DNA of 64,000 nucleotides from Microbacterium gorillae (GCF_000826185.2 NZ_LN648875.1:248001-312000); one strand, 5' to 3'; positions 1 through 11,431 are shown, counted from the first letter of the stretch. A program made the numbers and translations. The notes: generated by a model not told the origin, from the letters alone.

Positions 1-204
1 CAGGCCGCGACCCACGACGTCTTCGAAGTGCGTGAAAGGTTCCTCATCGAACGACCACCGAATTCGGAGCCCTCGATTTTCATGTGATGCATACATACGT
101 CTATGGTTTCTCGAAGTGCCAAGCGCCCTGGGGGACGGCGATCGGTTCACACTGCGCAGTCTCTCGGTCGGTTGGTGTCCTCCCATCGATTCAGAGAAGA
201 GACC

Positions 205-2074
<1,870 letters not shown>

Positions 2075-2110
2075 GCAACACACAGCACTGATCTGAACTG
2101 ATCAGAACGG

Positions 2111-2138
2111 AGGGCCCGTGGCATACGCCACGGGCCCT
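2111..2138 (+). terminator. Strong hairpin terminator after the S1 protease
   Basis: A perfect 12-bp stem, AGGGCCCGTGGC (2111-2122), with loop ATAC, pairs with GCCACGGGCCCT (2127-2138). It lies 37 bases after the LPVTG-frame stop. There is no U-tract, as is common in actinobacterial terminators. Confidence 0.75.
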
Positions 2139-2311
2139 CTCGGCGTCCCTGCCGGCGATCACGGTCCGTAATGTGCCTCGGAGTCTCACGCATCTGATTC
2201 CGAGCCGGCACGCGCTGTGACCCACCCACTTACGGAGGGTCACAGCGGCAGAGTCGGAAAGCGTCGCGTCGAGCCCCACGCCCTCGGCCCAGAGAGCATC
2301 GTCGAAGAAAC

Positions 2312-2348
2312 AAGCGCTTTGAAAAACGCCGCCGCGCGAGCGCGGCGT
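2312..2348 (+). promoter_or_regulatory. Palindrome AAGCGCTT and short hairpin upstream of the DUF11 gene
   Basis: The gap 2075-2409 holds the protease terminator and then, before the surface-protein gene, the palindrome AAGCGCTT (2312-2319). This centre resembles operators of LacI-family repressors. A hairpin follows with arms ACGCCGC (2326-2332) and GCGGCGT (2342-2348). Assignment to a regulator family is a guess. No clear -35/-10 pair was found. Confidence 0.3.
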
Positions 2349-2409
2349 CCGCCCCCCTGACACCGACAGCACCCCACGGTTTTCCCCACACCCGAGGAGT
2401 TCGATCGAC

Positions 2410-5400
2410 ATGTCCTCCCGTCCCTCCCCCCGGTCGAGACTCGCCGCGGCCCTCCTGGGTCTGACCACCGTCTTCCTGGCGATCGCCGTCACGCCGGCGC
2501 CCACGGCTCACGCGGCGACCGGATCGACGCTGTCCACCGAGACGTTCCAGGGGCCCACCGCCCAGGACCCGAATTGGCTCGCCCTCGGCGACGCATGTCT
2601 GACCGCAGCAGTGCCGGGATCGGCGGCACCGAGCGGAGTGTCTGACCTCGGCGGATGCACGCACGTGGTGGATTCGCCCACCAACATGGGCTCCGGGAGC
2701 GACGGCTTCCTGCAGCTGACCGACAACTCCACTTACCGGTCGGGGGCAGCCGTCCTCAATCGCGCCTTCCCGAACACCGCGGGGTTGAGGGTGTCGTTCT
2801 ACGCCTATCAGTACGCGGACCCGCCGACCGACACGGGTTCCAGCGCAGCCGACGGCATCAGCGTGTTCCTCACCGACGGGTCGTATTCACTCACCGAGCC
2901 GGGTGCATACGGTGGCGCCCTCGGTTACGCCAGCCTCGTCACCCCGGTCGCCCCGGGTGGGGTGTCGCCGGGTGTCGACAACGGCTACCTCGGGGTCGGT
3001 CTGGACGTCTTCGGCAACTATTCCGCCCAACCCAACGTCGGAGCCTCATGTCCGACGGCCAACGGCAACGTCAAACAGCCCAACAACGTCGCACTTCGCG
3101 GTCCCGGCAACGGCGTCGAAGGATACTGCCTCGTGAAGAACACGCCCTACGCCGCCCTCGTGAACGCCCCGGCGGTGGCGCCGGGCGGCGCCCAGGGCAC
3201 ACCGCAGCTCGTGACGGTCACGGTCTCGCCCACGACGCCGGACGATCCCTACCCCACGATCACGCTCGACATCAACGGCACCGTCCTGATCCAGGAGCAG
3301 CTGAGCACGGCTGCACCGGCAACACTCAAGATGGGTTTCGGGGCGGCCACCGGTGCAGGGCGACAGGTGCATCTGGTCCGCCTCGAGTCCGTGGAATCCG
3401 TCAATCCTCTGGGCGCGGTGAACCTGGTGAAGACCGTGAACCACCTCGACGTCGGCGGGACGGACCAGACCGTCTTCACGGAGGGCGACAGCGTCCCGTA
3501 CAGCTTCCTGGTGACCAACAGCGGCGTCGAAGCCTTGCATGATCTGGTCGTCACAGACCCGAAGGTCCCCGACATCACCTGCCCGAAGACGACCCTGGAA
3601 CCCGCCTCGTCGATGACGTGCTTCGGCACGTACGCGCAGGTCACAGCGGCGGACACCGCGGCCGGCGCGATCACCAACACCGCTGCGGTGAGCGGCACCT
3701 CCAGCGCGGGGGTCGCCGTGTCCGACGACTCCACGGCGGTCACACCGACGTACCAATCCGCCCTGCTGTCGGTCACGAAGGCCGTCACCGGCGATGACCC
3801 GGCCGCCGTACCACCGGATACGACCTTCACCGTCAACTACTCGTACCCGGCCGGCGAGTACGTCCCGGCGAGCGTGGACGCCGCCGGTACCCCCAACGGC
3901 TATCCGGCAGGCGAGGGGCAACTCACCGTCGCACCGAACGGCACCGCCACGACGACGGATCGTATCCCGACCGGTGCCGTCGTCACGCTGGCGGAAGCCG
4001 ATCGCACGAACGTCGACGGGCACACGTGGGGAGACCCGGAGTTCTCCGAGAACCCGGTGACGGTCGGCGAGACCGGCTCGACCGATGTCACGCTCTCCAA
4101 CCCGCTGAACGTGATCCCGGATCCGTCCATCGGCATCGAGAAGTCCGCCGACCCGTCCGGACCGGAGGACTTCGTCGCCGGTCAGACGATCACGTACTCA
4201 TTCCGGGTGACGAACACCGGCAACGTGCCCCTGAGCGGAGTGCGCGTGGACGAGACCGCCTTCACGGGCTCCGGCACGATGTCCGCGATCGTCTGTCCGG
4301 AGGACGTCATTCCTCGCGGTGGGGAAACCGTCTGCACGGCGACGTACACGCTGACGCAGACGGACATCGATACCGGGGTGGTGCGCAACACCGCGACCGC
4401 GACCGGATCAGACCCCGGCGGCACGGATGTGACCTCACCGGAGTCCAGTGTTGAGATCCCCGCTGCCCCGGCCCCCGCCCTCACCCTCGCAAAGACCGCC
4501 GACCCCACCACCGTCACTACCGCCGGTGAAACCGTGACGTACTCGTTCCTGCTCACCAACACCGGCAACGTCACCCTCACCGACGTCGGCGTCACCGAAA
4601 CCGACTTCACCGGAACCGGGGACCTGTCCGCCATCGACTGCCCGACCACCACTCTCGCCCCCACGGCCACCACGACCTGCACCGCCACCTACGTCCTCAC
4701 CCAGGCGGACATCGACGCCGGTGACGTCCGCAACACCGCCACCGGTCACGGCACCCCACCCGGCGACGACCAAGAACCCATCGAATCCGCACCCGACGAC
4801 TCCACCGTCAACACTCCCGCCGACCCCGCCCTCACCCTGGTCAAGAGCGCCGACCCCACCACCGTCACCACCGCCGGTGAGACCGTGACGTACTCGTTCC
4901 TGCTCACCAACACCGGCAACGTCACCCTCACCGACGTCGGCGTCACGGAAACCGGCTTCACCGGAACCGGGGACCTGTCCGCCATCGACTGCCCGGCCAC
5001 CACCCTCGCCCCCACGGCCACCACGACCTGCACCGCCACCTACGCCCTCACCCAAGCCGACATCGACAACGGAACCCTCACCAACACCGCCACCGGACAC
5101 GGCACCCCACCCGGCGACGACCAAGAACCCATCGAATCCGCACCCGACGACTCCACCGTCAACACCCCGGCCAACCCCGGCCTCACCATCGTCAAGACCG
5201 CCGACCCCACCACCGTCAGCACCGCCGGTGAGACCGTGACGTACTCGTTCCTGCTCACCAACACCGGCAACGTCACCCTCACCGACGTCGGCGTCACCGA
5301 AACCGACTTCACCGGAACCGGGGACCTCTCCGCCATCGACTGCCCCGACACCACCCTCGCCCCCGCAGCCACCACGACCTGCACCGCCACCTACGTCCTC

Positions 5401-6702
5401 ACCCAAGCCGACATCGACACAGGCTCGCTGACGAACACCGCCACCGGTCACGGGACCCCGCCGGGCGACGACCAAGAACCCATCGAGTCCGCACCCGACG
5501 ACTCCACCGTCAACACCCCGGCCAACCCCGGCCTCACCATCGTCAAGAGCGCCGACGTCGAAGCGGCGGACTTCGCAGCCGGACACATCGTCAGATACTC
5601 CTTCGTCGTCACCAACACCGGCAACACCACGCTCGATGACATCGCCGTCACTGAGACCGACTTCACCGGCACCGGTGACGTCTCCGCCATCGACTGCCCG
5701 ACCACCACCCTCGCCCCCGCAGCCACCACCACCTGCACCGCCACCTACGTCCTCACCCAGGCGGACATCGATGCCGGTATCGTCCGCAACACCGCGATCG
5801 CGACCGGCACCGCGCCCGACGGCGAGGATGTCCCCTCGAGCGAATCAACCGCCGAAGTGCCGACGGACCCCGCTCCCGCACTCACGCTCACGAAGACCGC
5901 CGATCCTGCCACGGTCACCGCAGCGGGCGACGAGGTCACCTACACCTTCGTCGTCACGAACACCGGCAATGTCTCTCTCCACGGCGTGACCATCGACGAC
6001 ACGGACTTCACCGGAACGGGCATCCTCCCGCCCCCAGACTGCCCGGACGCGAGCATCCTGCCCGGCCAGACGCTCACCTGCACCACCGTCTACACGGTCA
6101 CCCAGGCGGATATCGACGCAGGCGGCGTCACGAACACCGCGGTCGGATCGGGAACGGCACCGGGGGCGGAAGAACCGACGGAGTCCGCCCCCGATGACGC
6201 CGCCGTCACGGCGGACCCGGACCGGTCCGTCACCATCACGAAGACCGCGGACACGGCGGAGGTGTCCGCCGTGGGCCAGATCGTCACGTACATCTTCCGC
6301 GTGGAGAACACCGGTTCGGTCACCATCACCGATCTCGAGGTGAGCGATACGGACTTCACCGGGACCGGAGAGCTGTCCGCCATCGTCTGCCCGACCGCCA
6401 CGCTCGCGCCCGGTGAACGGATCGAGTGCCACGCGACCTACACGGTCACGGCGGCGGATCTGGAATCGGGAGAACTGAGCAACACCGCGGTGGTCGGTGC
6501 GACGCCCGTCGATGACGAGACGCCGATCACCTCCCCGCCGTCGACGCTGGAGATTCTCGCTGCCGGAGACACCGCCGGGCCGCATGTGGACACCGGTGGC
6601 TCCGCCGTCCCCACGACACCGTGGTGGGCCGGACCCGCTGCCGCGCTGATGATCCTCTCCGCGCTGACGACCGTGCTTGTGATCCGGAGGGATCGATCGT
6701 GA
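2410..6702 (+). CDS. Large surface protein: signal peptide, lectin-like domain, DUF11-type repeats, C-terminal membrane anchor
   Basis: A 1,430-residue exported protein. The ATG at 2410 follows GAGGAG. A signal peptide runs to about residue 37 (AHA). Residues about 40-335 look like a bacterial L-type lectin domain (ETFQG near the start, GLRVSFYAYQY). A divergent DUF11 module, a DUF5979-like module (about 450-570) and seven DUF11/DUF7507-like modules of about 117 residues follow. These modules carry YSFLLTNTGN, FTGTGDLSAIDCP and TATYVLTQADID. The C-terminus has HVDTGGS, then a hydrophobic helix and RRDRS, resembling a sorting signal without a canonical LPXTG. The last codons overlap the sortase start, so that enzyme is the obvious candidate to process it. 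A role in adhesion or a surface layer is inferred. Confidence 0.85.
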   Translation: MSSRPSPRSRLAAALLGLTTVFLAIAVTPAPTAHAATGSTLSTETFQGPTAQDPNWLALGDACLTAAVPGSAAPSGVSDLGGCTHVVDSPTNMGSGSDGFLQLTDNSTYRSGAAVLNRAFPNTAGLRVSFYAYQYADPPTDTGSSAADGISVFLTDGSYSLTEPGAYGGALGYASLVTPVAPGGVSPGVDNGYLGVGLDVFGNYSAQPNVGASCPTANGNVKQPNNVALRGPGNGVEGYCLVKNTPYAALVNAPAVAPGGAQGTPQLVTVTVSPTTPDDPYPTITLDINGTVLIQEQLSTAAPATLKMGFGAATGAGRQVHLVRLESVESVNPLGAVNLVKTVNHLDVGGTDQTVFTEGDSVPYSFLVTNSGVEALHDLVVTDPKVPDITCPKTTLEPASSMTCFGTYAQVTAADTAAGAITNTAAVSGTSSAGVAVSDDSTAVTPTYQSALLSVTKAVTGDDPAAVPPDTTFTVNYSYPAGEYVPASVDAAGTPNGYPAGEGQLTVAPNGTATTTDRIPTGAVVTLAEADRTNVDGHTWGDPEFSENPVTVGETGSTDVTLSNPLNVIPDPSIGIEKSADPSGPEDFVAGQTITYSFRVTNTGNVPLSGVRVDETAFTGSGTMSAIVCPEDVIPRGGETVCTATYTLTQTDIDTGVVRNTATATGSDPGGTDVTSPESSVEIPAAPAPALTLAKTADPTTVTTAGETVTYSFLLTNTGNVTLTDVGVTETDFTGTGDLSAIDCPTTTLAPTATTTCTATYVLTQADIDAGDVRNTATGHGTPPGDDQEPIESAPDDSTVNTPADPALTLVKSADPTTVTTAGETVTYSFLLTNTGNVTLTDVGVTETGFTGTGDLSAIDCPATTLAPTATTTCTATYALTQADIDNGTLTNTATGHGTPPGDDQEPIESAPDDSTVNTPANPGLTIVKTADPTTVSTAGETVTYSFLLTNTGNVTLTDVGVTETDFTGTGDLSAIDCPDTTLAPAATTTCTATYVLTQADIDTGSLTNTATGHGTPPGDDQEPIESAPDDSTVNTPANPGLTIVKSADVEAADFAAGHIVRYSFVVTNTGNTTLDDIAVTETDFTGTGDVSAIDCPTTTLAPAATTTCTATYVLTQADIDAGIVRNTAIATGTAPDGEDVPSSESTAEVPTDPAPALTLTKTADPATVTAAGDEVTYTFVVTNTGNVSLHGVTIDDTDFTGTGILPPPDCPDASILPGQTLTCTTVYTVTQADIDAGGVTNTAVGSGTAPGAEEPTESAPDDAAVTADPDRSVTITKTADTAEVSAVGQIVTYIFRVENTGSVTITDLEVSDTDFTGTGELSAIVCPTATLAPGERIECHATYTVTAADLESGELSNTAVVGATPVDDETPITSPPSTLEILAAGDTAGPHVDTGGSAVPTTPWWAGPAAALMILSALTTVLVIRRDRS
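4477..5529 (+). repeat. Three near-identical 351-bp tandem repeats inside the DUF11 gene
   Basis: Units start at 4477, 4828 and 5179, a spacing of exactly 351 bases (117 codons). Long stretches are identical, for example the segment encoding VTYSFLLTNTGNVTLTDVG. A fourth, more diverged unit starts at 5530 in the same register. Such identity at DNA level points to recent duplication or gene conversion and can be collapsed by short-read assembly. Confidence 0.9.
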
Positions 6703-7367
6703 GCGCAGCCACGGCGTCGACGCGCCGATGGAAGGCGCCCGCCCTCGTCGCCGCCGCTGTGCTCGCGGGTGCTGTGGTCGTGATCGTCGGCATGCTGCTG
6801 TCTCCCCGCACGGACGATCTCGTCCACGGCGTCGATCTGACCGGACGGACCGTGACTCTGGACGCGGGCAGCGACCTCACCCCCGCGATCGCGCGCGAGA
6901 TGAACCCCACGGCGGACACCGGCGAGCGGTTCGTCGTGCCCTCCGTCGGGCTGGATGTCGCACTCGGCGAGCTCACGCTCGTGCACAACACGATCACGCC
7001 CCCGGGATTCACGTCCGCCTACGCGGTGCGCAATCTCGGCGTCTCCCCCGCCCACGCCGCCGAGGGGACCGTCTACATCGCGATGCACTCGCTGCGCGAT
7101 GGTGCGATCGGCCCGGGAAACGCACTGATCAACGTCGACGAGCAACGCTCGAGCGTGGGCGCAGGAGCCGAGATCGACGTCGCCGGCGTCGTGTACACCG
7201 TGACCGAGGCCCGCACGATTCGAAAGTCCGACCTCGCCCACGACACCCGCGTCTGGGCGAACACCCCGGACCGACTCGTGGTGATCACCTGCTTGCAGCG
7301 CCCCGAGGGCGGGCCATCGACGCAGAATCTCGTCATCACGGCCGAGCGCCCCGCGAGCGGGCATTGA
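6699..7367 (+). CDS. Sortase (class E/F-like transpeptidase)
   Basis: Membrane-bound cysteine transpeptidase that would cleave a sorting signal and join the protein to the wall or another acceptor. The GTG at 6699 overlaps the TGA of the DUF11 gene (GTGA) and has GGAGG 8 bases upstream. This gives 222 residues, typical of the family. The N-terminal helix at about residues 14-34 anchors it. Catalytic His130 is in VYIAMHS and Cys198 in VVITC, with Arg201 close behind as in sortases. Overlap with the surface-protein gene indicates one transcript and suggests that protein, and perhaps the LPVTG protease, as substrates. The exact class is uncertain. Confidence 0.85.
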   Translation: MSAATASTRRWKAPALVAAAVLAGAVVVIVGMLLSPRTDDLVHGVDLTGRTVTLDAGSDLTPAIAREMNPTADTGERFVVPSVGLDVALGELTLVHNTITPPGFTSAYAVRNLGVSPAHAAEGTVYIAMHSLRDGAIGPGNALINVDEQRSSVGAGAEIDVAGVVYTVTEARTIRKSDLAHDTRVWANTPDRLVVITCLQRPEGGPSTQNLVITAERPASGH

Positions 7368-7376
7368 CCGGCGCGG

Positions 7377-7826
7377 TCACGTGGCGTGCGTGAGAGTCTG
7401 CACGAGCGCGATCAGTCCGATCAGGAACGCCAGCCCGGCGGCCGCGAGGATCACCAGCCGCATCAGGGTGCCCCGCTCGCCACCGGAGCGGGGGTCGTAC
7501 GCGAGCGCCAGGCAGAAGGCGGACACCGCGGCCAACCACGGCACCACCACCGCGGCCCAGGACGTGGCGACCCCGGGGTCGCGCTCCGGGAACAGCGTCA
7601 CGAGCGCGGCCAGCACCCCCAGCACGACGGTCAGGATGCCGAGACGACGCATCCACGTGGCACGACCGTCTCCGTCCGCCGGCTGATCGATGCCGTGCGC
7701 TCCGGTGCCGTCCAGGACAGCGAGAGGGTCCAGCCGATCAGCCGCGCGCACCGCCGCCGTGGACCCGATGAGGACGACCACGATGAGCACCGCGGCCAGG
7801 ATGAGAGCGACGGACCAGAAGAACAT
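7377..7826 (-). CDS. Hypothetical four-helix membrane protein
   Basis: A 149-residue protein with a hydrophobic segment at the N-terminus (FFWSVALILAAVLIVVVL), two in the middle and one at the C-terminus, and a soluble loop (RLDPLAVLDGTG) after the first. I recognise no family. It converges on the sortase gene with a 9-base gap, so the two transcription units end against each other. It lies downstream of the hydrolase gene on the same strand, separated by 83 bases that could hold its own promoter. A TATGAC hexamer sits 6 bases before its ATG. Confidence 0.6.
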   Translation of the reverse strand: MFFWSVALILAAVLIVVVLIGSTAAVRAADRLDPLAVLDGTGAHGIDQPADGDGRATWMRRLGILTVVLGVLAALVTLFPERDPGVATSWAAVVVPWLAAVSAFCLALAYDPRSGGERGTLMRLVILAAAGLAFLIGLIALVQTLTHAT

Positions 7827-7909
7827 GTCCCTGTCATACGCCCTTCACGCCCTCGGCGGTAGGGGCGCGGCGCAACAGCCTCCGACGATCGACGCCCGGA
7901 CGGCTCGGA

Positions 7910-8932
7910 TCAGCGCGAGCGTGCCAGCGTGTCCGCGAACCGCCCCAGACGTGCGTAGGCGTCGTTGCGAGCCTCGTGGCGCGACAGGAAGACGTCGTGC
8001 AGAGCGCCGTCAATGCGGTCAAGTGTGACCGTCGGACCCAGGTGCAGGGCGGCCTTGGCGATGTCGTCCACGACCAGCACACTGTCCGCCCGCGTCAGTT
8101 CCTCGCTCCAGCGCGTCGGGATCACCGAGCGTTGGGAGAGGAGGACCTGGATCGGGACGGGGATGCCGAGTCCGGACTGGACGGTGGTCTGCCCCGCCGC
8201 CACCGCCTGCAGCCACCCGGCGCGGACCGGCATGGTCTGCTGGGGGCGCCATGCCAGATTGATCTCCGGCATCGGGTCCTCGGGATCGGCGACCTCGGCC
8301 TGCGCGCGCGTGTAATAGCCGAGATCGAGCTGCGGGCCGGGGTCCAGCGGGGCCAGCCGCGCCGACAGGTGCAGGATCGGGGCCACGGCCGCGCGGCCGA
8401 TGGCGTGCAGCTGAAGCGTGAGCCAGGGGCTGTTCAGAACCACCGCGGAGGCGATACCCGGGTGCCGTGCAGCCCACAGGCTGAGCGTCAGTCCACCTGT
8501 GGAATGGCCGAACAGCACCAGTCGACGGTTCGGATGTCCGTCCGTCGCGCTCCACCCCATCGCGGACAACGCGTGCTTGATGTCCTCGTCGTAGATTGCG
8601 AGGTCCGAGACGTATCCCGGGCTCTGCCCATCGCGCAGACTGCGACCGTACTTGCGCAGATCGAGCGCGTGGAAACGTGCGCCGCGAGCTGTCCAGAACC
8701 GGGCGAGCCGCGTCTGGAAGAAGTAGTCGGACCAGCCGTGGACATACAGGACGTCCACGTCGTCCAGGGCCGCGTGATCCCGACCGAGCGCGGTACGCCA
8801 CCACGAGCGCCCCTCGGGGAGCAACCGCACCAGCGTCGCGACGACCTCACCCTCCTCGTCGGGAGCCAACGGCAGCGTCAGCTGCTGGAACGGCGAGCCG
8901 AGGACGTCCTCGGTCCATTCGATCTCGGCCAC
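7910..8932 (-). CDS. Alpha/beta hydrolase (lysophospholipase-like, Hydrolase_4 type)
   Basis: Serine hydrolase of 340 residues with the nucleophile elbow in LFGHSTGG. A late Asp-containing strand (VLVVDDIAK) and a His in DGALHDVF may complete the triad. I chose the GTG at 8932 because the conserved protein begins VAEIEWTEDV and GGGGGACAGG precedes it; the longer open frame upstream overlaps fprA and looks non-coding. The fold and its YVHGWSDYFFQT segment suggest a serine aminopeptidase-like or monoacylglycerol-lipase-like enzyme; the substrate is unknown. It lies 22 bases after fprA and is likely co-transcribed with it. It is not an obvious MenH. Confidence 0.75.
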   Translation of the reverse strand: MAEIEWTEDVLGSPFQQLTLPLAPDEEGEVVATLVRLLPEGRSWWRTALGRDHAALDDVDVLYVHGWSDYFFQTRLARFWTARGARFHALDLRKYGRSLRDGQSPGYVSDLAIYDEDIKHALSAMGWSATDGHPNRRLVLFGHSTGGLTLSLWAARHPGIASAVVLNSPWLTLQLHAIGRAAVAPILHLSARLAPLDPGPQLDLGYYTRAQAEVADPEDPMPEINLAWRPQQTMPVRAGWLQAVAAGQTTVQSGLGIPVPIQVLLSQRSVIPTRWSEELTRADSVLVVDDIAKAALHLGPTVTLDRIDGALHDVFLSRHEARNDAYARLGRFADTLARSR

Positions 8933-8954
8933 CCTGTCCCCCGTCCGCGATGTT

Positions 8955-10340
8955 TCAGGCGGTGCGTTCGTCGCGGGAGATGTCGACCATGTCCTCGCGC
9001 GGAACGACCTTGACCCGTACGCGCCCCTCGGCCTCACCGAGTTCGAGCTCGTGCGCGTCCAGGCGGTGCCAGCCATCGAGGTCCGTCCAACGTACACCGC
9101 GCTCGGCCAGCAGCGCCGGGATGGATTCCTCGGCGGAGGCGGTCGGCTCCCACCAGGAGTCGCGGTCCGCGATGAGGTTCGTGATCGTCTCCATCGCGTC
9201 CGACTTCGTGTGGCCGATCAGCCCCACCGGACCGCGCTTGATCCACCCTGTCGCGTAGACGCCCGCCAGCTGCTCGTCGGATTCGGCGGACACGAGGGCC
9301 CGACCCCCGGCGTTCGGGATCACACCACGGCGCTCGTCGAAGGGGACGCCCTCCAGCGGCGAGCCGAAGTACCCGATCGCCCGGTACACCTGCTGCACCG
9401 GAATCTCGCGGCGCTCACCGGTCCCGACGACGCCACCGGCACCGTCGGACGCGGTGCGCTCGTAGACGAAGCCGGCCACGCGTCCCTGGTCATCCGTGCG
9501 GATCTCGACCGGGTTGGCGAAGAAGTGCAGGTGCAGCCGTCGCGGCGCCTCGCCGGGGGCGTTGTTCACGGTGGGGCGCTGACGCCACGACTGCAGGATG
9601 CGGTCCATCACCATGACCTGCTTGTTGCCCTTGACCGCGGCCTGCGCGGCCTCGTCGTAGTCGAAGTCCTCGTCGTAGACGACCATGTCCACGTTCGGCA
9701 CCTCGCCGAGCTCGCGGAGTTCGAGCGGGGTGAACTTCACGGCGGTGGGACCGCGCCGGCCGAACACGTGCACGTCGGTCACGCTGCTGTCCCGCAGCGC
9801 GTCGTGGACGTTGTCCGGAATCTCGGTGACGTGCATGTCGACGGCGTGCTTGGCCAGAACGCGGGCGACATCGAGGGCCACGTTCCCGTTGCCGACGACG
9901 GCGACGGAGGACGCGTCCAGCGGCCACGACCGCGGAACGTCCGGGTGTCCGTCGTACCAGCTGACGAAGTCCGCGGCCCCGTACGAGCCCTCGGCGTCGA
10001 TGCCGGGGATGTTCAGGTGCGCATCGCGCTGTCCGCCGGTGGCGAAGATGACGGCGTTGTAGTGCTCCTTCAGATCGTCCAGGGTGATGTCCACCCCGAA
10101 GTTGACGTTGCCGAAGATGCGGATGTCGCCTCGGTCCAGCACATCGCGCAGCGCGTTGATGATGCCCTTGATCCTGGGGTGGTCGGGGGCGACGCCGTAT
10201 CGGACGAGCCCGTAGGGCGCCGGCAGGCTCTCGAACAGGTCGATCGAGACGTCGAAGTCGCGCTCCGCCTTGAGCAGGATGTCCGCCGCGTAGATGCCCG
10301 CGGGTCCGGCGCCGACGATGGCCAGGCGCAACTTGCTCAT
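8955..10340 (-). CDS. fprA: Ferredoxin/adrenodoxin-type NADP+ reductase FprA
   Basis: FAD flavoenzyme moving electrons between NADPH and ferredoxin. The 461 residues match mycobacterial FprA. The N-terminal FAD-binding motif is VGAGPAGIYAAD, the second dinucleotide site VVGNGNVALDVARVL, and the C-terminal segment YATGWIKRGPVGLIGHTKSD is typical of the family. The start is fixed by AAGGAG placed 8 bases before the ATG at 10340, one of the best ribosome-binding sites in the window. It lies 29 bases after the polyprenyl synthase gene and 22 before the hydrolase, so all three may be one transcript. Confidence 0.92.
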   Translation of the reverse strand: MSKLRLAIVGAGPAGIYAADILLKAERDFDVSIDLFESLPAPYGLVRYGVAPDHPRIKGIINALRDVLDRGDIRIFGNVNFGVDITLDDLKEHYNAVIFATGGQRDAHLNIPGIDAEGSYGAADFVSWYDGHPDVPRSWPLDASSVAVVGNGNVALDVARVLAKHAVDMHVTEIPDNVHDALRDSSVTDVHVFGRRGPTAVKFTPLELRELGEVPNVDMVVYDEDFDYDEAAQAAVKGNKQVMVMDRILQSWRQRPTVNNAPGEAPRRLHLHFFANPVEIRTDDQGRVAGFVYERTASDGAGGVVGTGERREIPVQQVYRAIGYFGSPLEGVPFDERRGVIPNAGGRALVSAESDEQLAGVYATGWIKRGPVGLIGHTKSDAMETITNLIADRDSWWEPTASAEESIPALLAERGVRWTDLDGWHRLDAHELELGEAEGRVRVKVVPREDMVDISRDERTA

Positions 10341-10369
10341 GATGAATCTCCTTGTATTCGAATTCGACG

Positions 10370-11431
10370 TCAGGCGGCGCGGTCGACGACGGCGTCCGCG
10401 AAGCGCAGCAGCGCCTCGTGCACGGCGCCGCGCGGCAGCACGTCCAGAGCCGCGACCGCTTCGGCGGACCATTGCCGCGCGAGGTCGCGCGTGCGGTCCG
10501 TGACCGCGTTCTCCCGGAGCTGGTCGATTTCGGCGTCGAGCGTGATCGGGTCCTCCCCGGCGGCGACGCGCTCCTGACCGGCACGGATGCGGGCGGCCAG
10601 GTCGCGGTCGGCGGGCTCGCTGGAACGCGCCAGCAGCAGGAAGGGCATGGTGGGCACTCCGGCGCGCAGGTCGGTCCCGGGGACCTTCCCGGTCTCCTGC
10701 GCGGACGGGGACAGATCGATGACGTCATCGAGCAGCTGGAACGCGACGCCGACCTTCTCGCCGTACTCGCGCACGGCCGCCTCGTACTCGTCGGGCGCTC
10801 CGGAGAAGATGATCCCGCAGGCCGCGGCCGCCGCGATCAGGGACCCGGTCTTGTCCGCGAGCACCTGGATGTAGAAGTCGATGGGATCGTCGCCCTCGCC
10901 GGGGCCGACGGTCTCGTTCATCTGACCGAGGACGAGGCGCTCGAAGGTGTCCGCCTGCAGCCTGATGGCACGCTCACCGGCGCCCGCCATCAGCTGGCTG
11001 GCACGGGCGAACAGCAGGTCCCCGGTGAGGATGGCGACGTTGTTGCCCCACACCGCGTGAGCGCTCGGCACACCGCGGCGGCGGTCCGCGCCGTCCATGA
11101 CGTCATCGTGGTAGAGCGAGCCGAGGTGGGTCATCTCCAGCGCCTTGGCGGCGTCGATGACGTGCTCGTTGTCGCTGTCACCCAACTGCGCCACCAGGAG
11201 CGTGAGCATGGGGCGCATGCGCTTGCCACCGGCCTCGAGGAGGTAACGGCTGGCGGAATCGGCGACCGGCGAGGTGACCCGAAGGTCTTCGGCCAGGCCC
11301 GCCTCCACGCGCTCGAGGCCCGCTTCGACGGCCTTCAGGAGCTTCCGAGAACGCGGGCCCGCGAAAATGCGGTCGCTGGTACCGAGGCGGCTCGCAATGC
11401 GAGAGCCGGGCGCGGATGGGCTCGGAGTCAC
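10370..11431 (-). CDS. Trans-polyprenyl diphosphate synthase (menaquinone side chain)
   Basis: Elongates an allylic diphosphate with isopentenyl diphosphate to make the isoprenoid tail that MenA attaches to DHNA. The 353-residue protein carries GGKRMRP, the first Asp-rich motif in LYHDDVMDGADRRRG and the second in QLLDDVIDL, both intact for Mg-diphosphate binding. Chain length cannot be read safely from sequence. The GTG start at 11431 sits 6 bases after TAGGCT, which overlaps the menG stop codon. This gives a leaderless promoter inside an operon-like arrangement. Neighbouring menG supports the menaquinone role. Confidence 0.9.
   Translation of the reverse strand: MTPSPSAPGSRIASRLGTSDRIFAGPRSRKLLKAVEAGLERVEAGLAEDLRVTSPVADSASRYLLEAGGKRMRPMLTLLVAQLGDSDNEHVIDAAKALEMTHLGSLYHDDVMDGADRRRGVPSAHAVWGNNVAILTGDLLFARASQLMAGAGERAIRLQADTFERLVLGQMNETVGPGEGDDPIDFYIQVLADKTGSLIAAAAACGIIFSGAPDEYEAAVREYGEKVGVAFQLLDDVIDLSPSAQETGKVPGTDLRAGVPTMPFLLLARSSEPADRDLAARIRAGQERVAAGEDPITLDAEIDQLRENAVTDRTRDLARQWSAEAVAALDVLPRGAVHEALLRFADAVVDRAA

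Noticed and set aside
1..204. Remnant of an upstream gene or the protease start at 103
   Set aside because: No coding pattern, and the ATG at 205 has the ribosome-binding site and signal peptide; the upstream part reads as non-coding.
7910..8932. Hydrolase as MenH
   Set aside because: It is longer than MenH and more like lysophospholipases; only proximity to menG suggests it.
9051..10577. Plus-strand frame opposite fprA
   Set aside because: fprA is certain, and the opposite frame has no recognisable motif.
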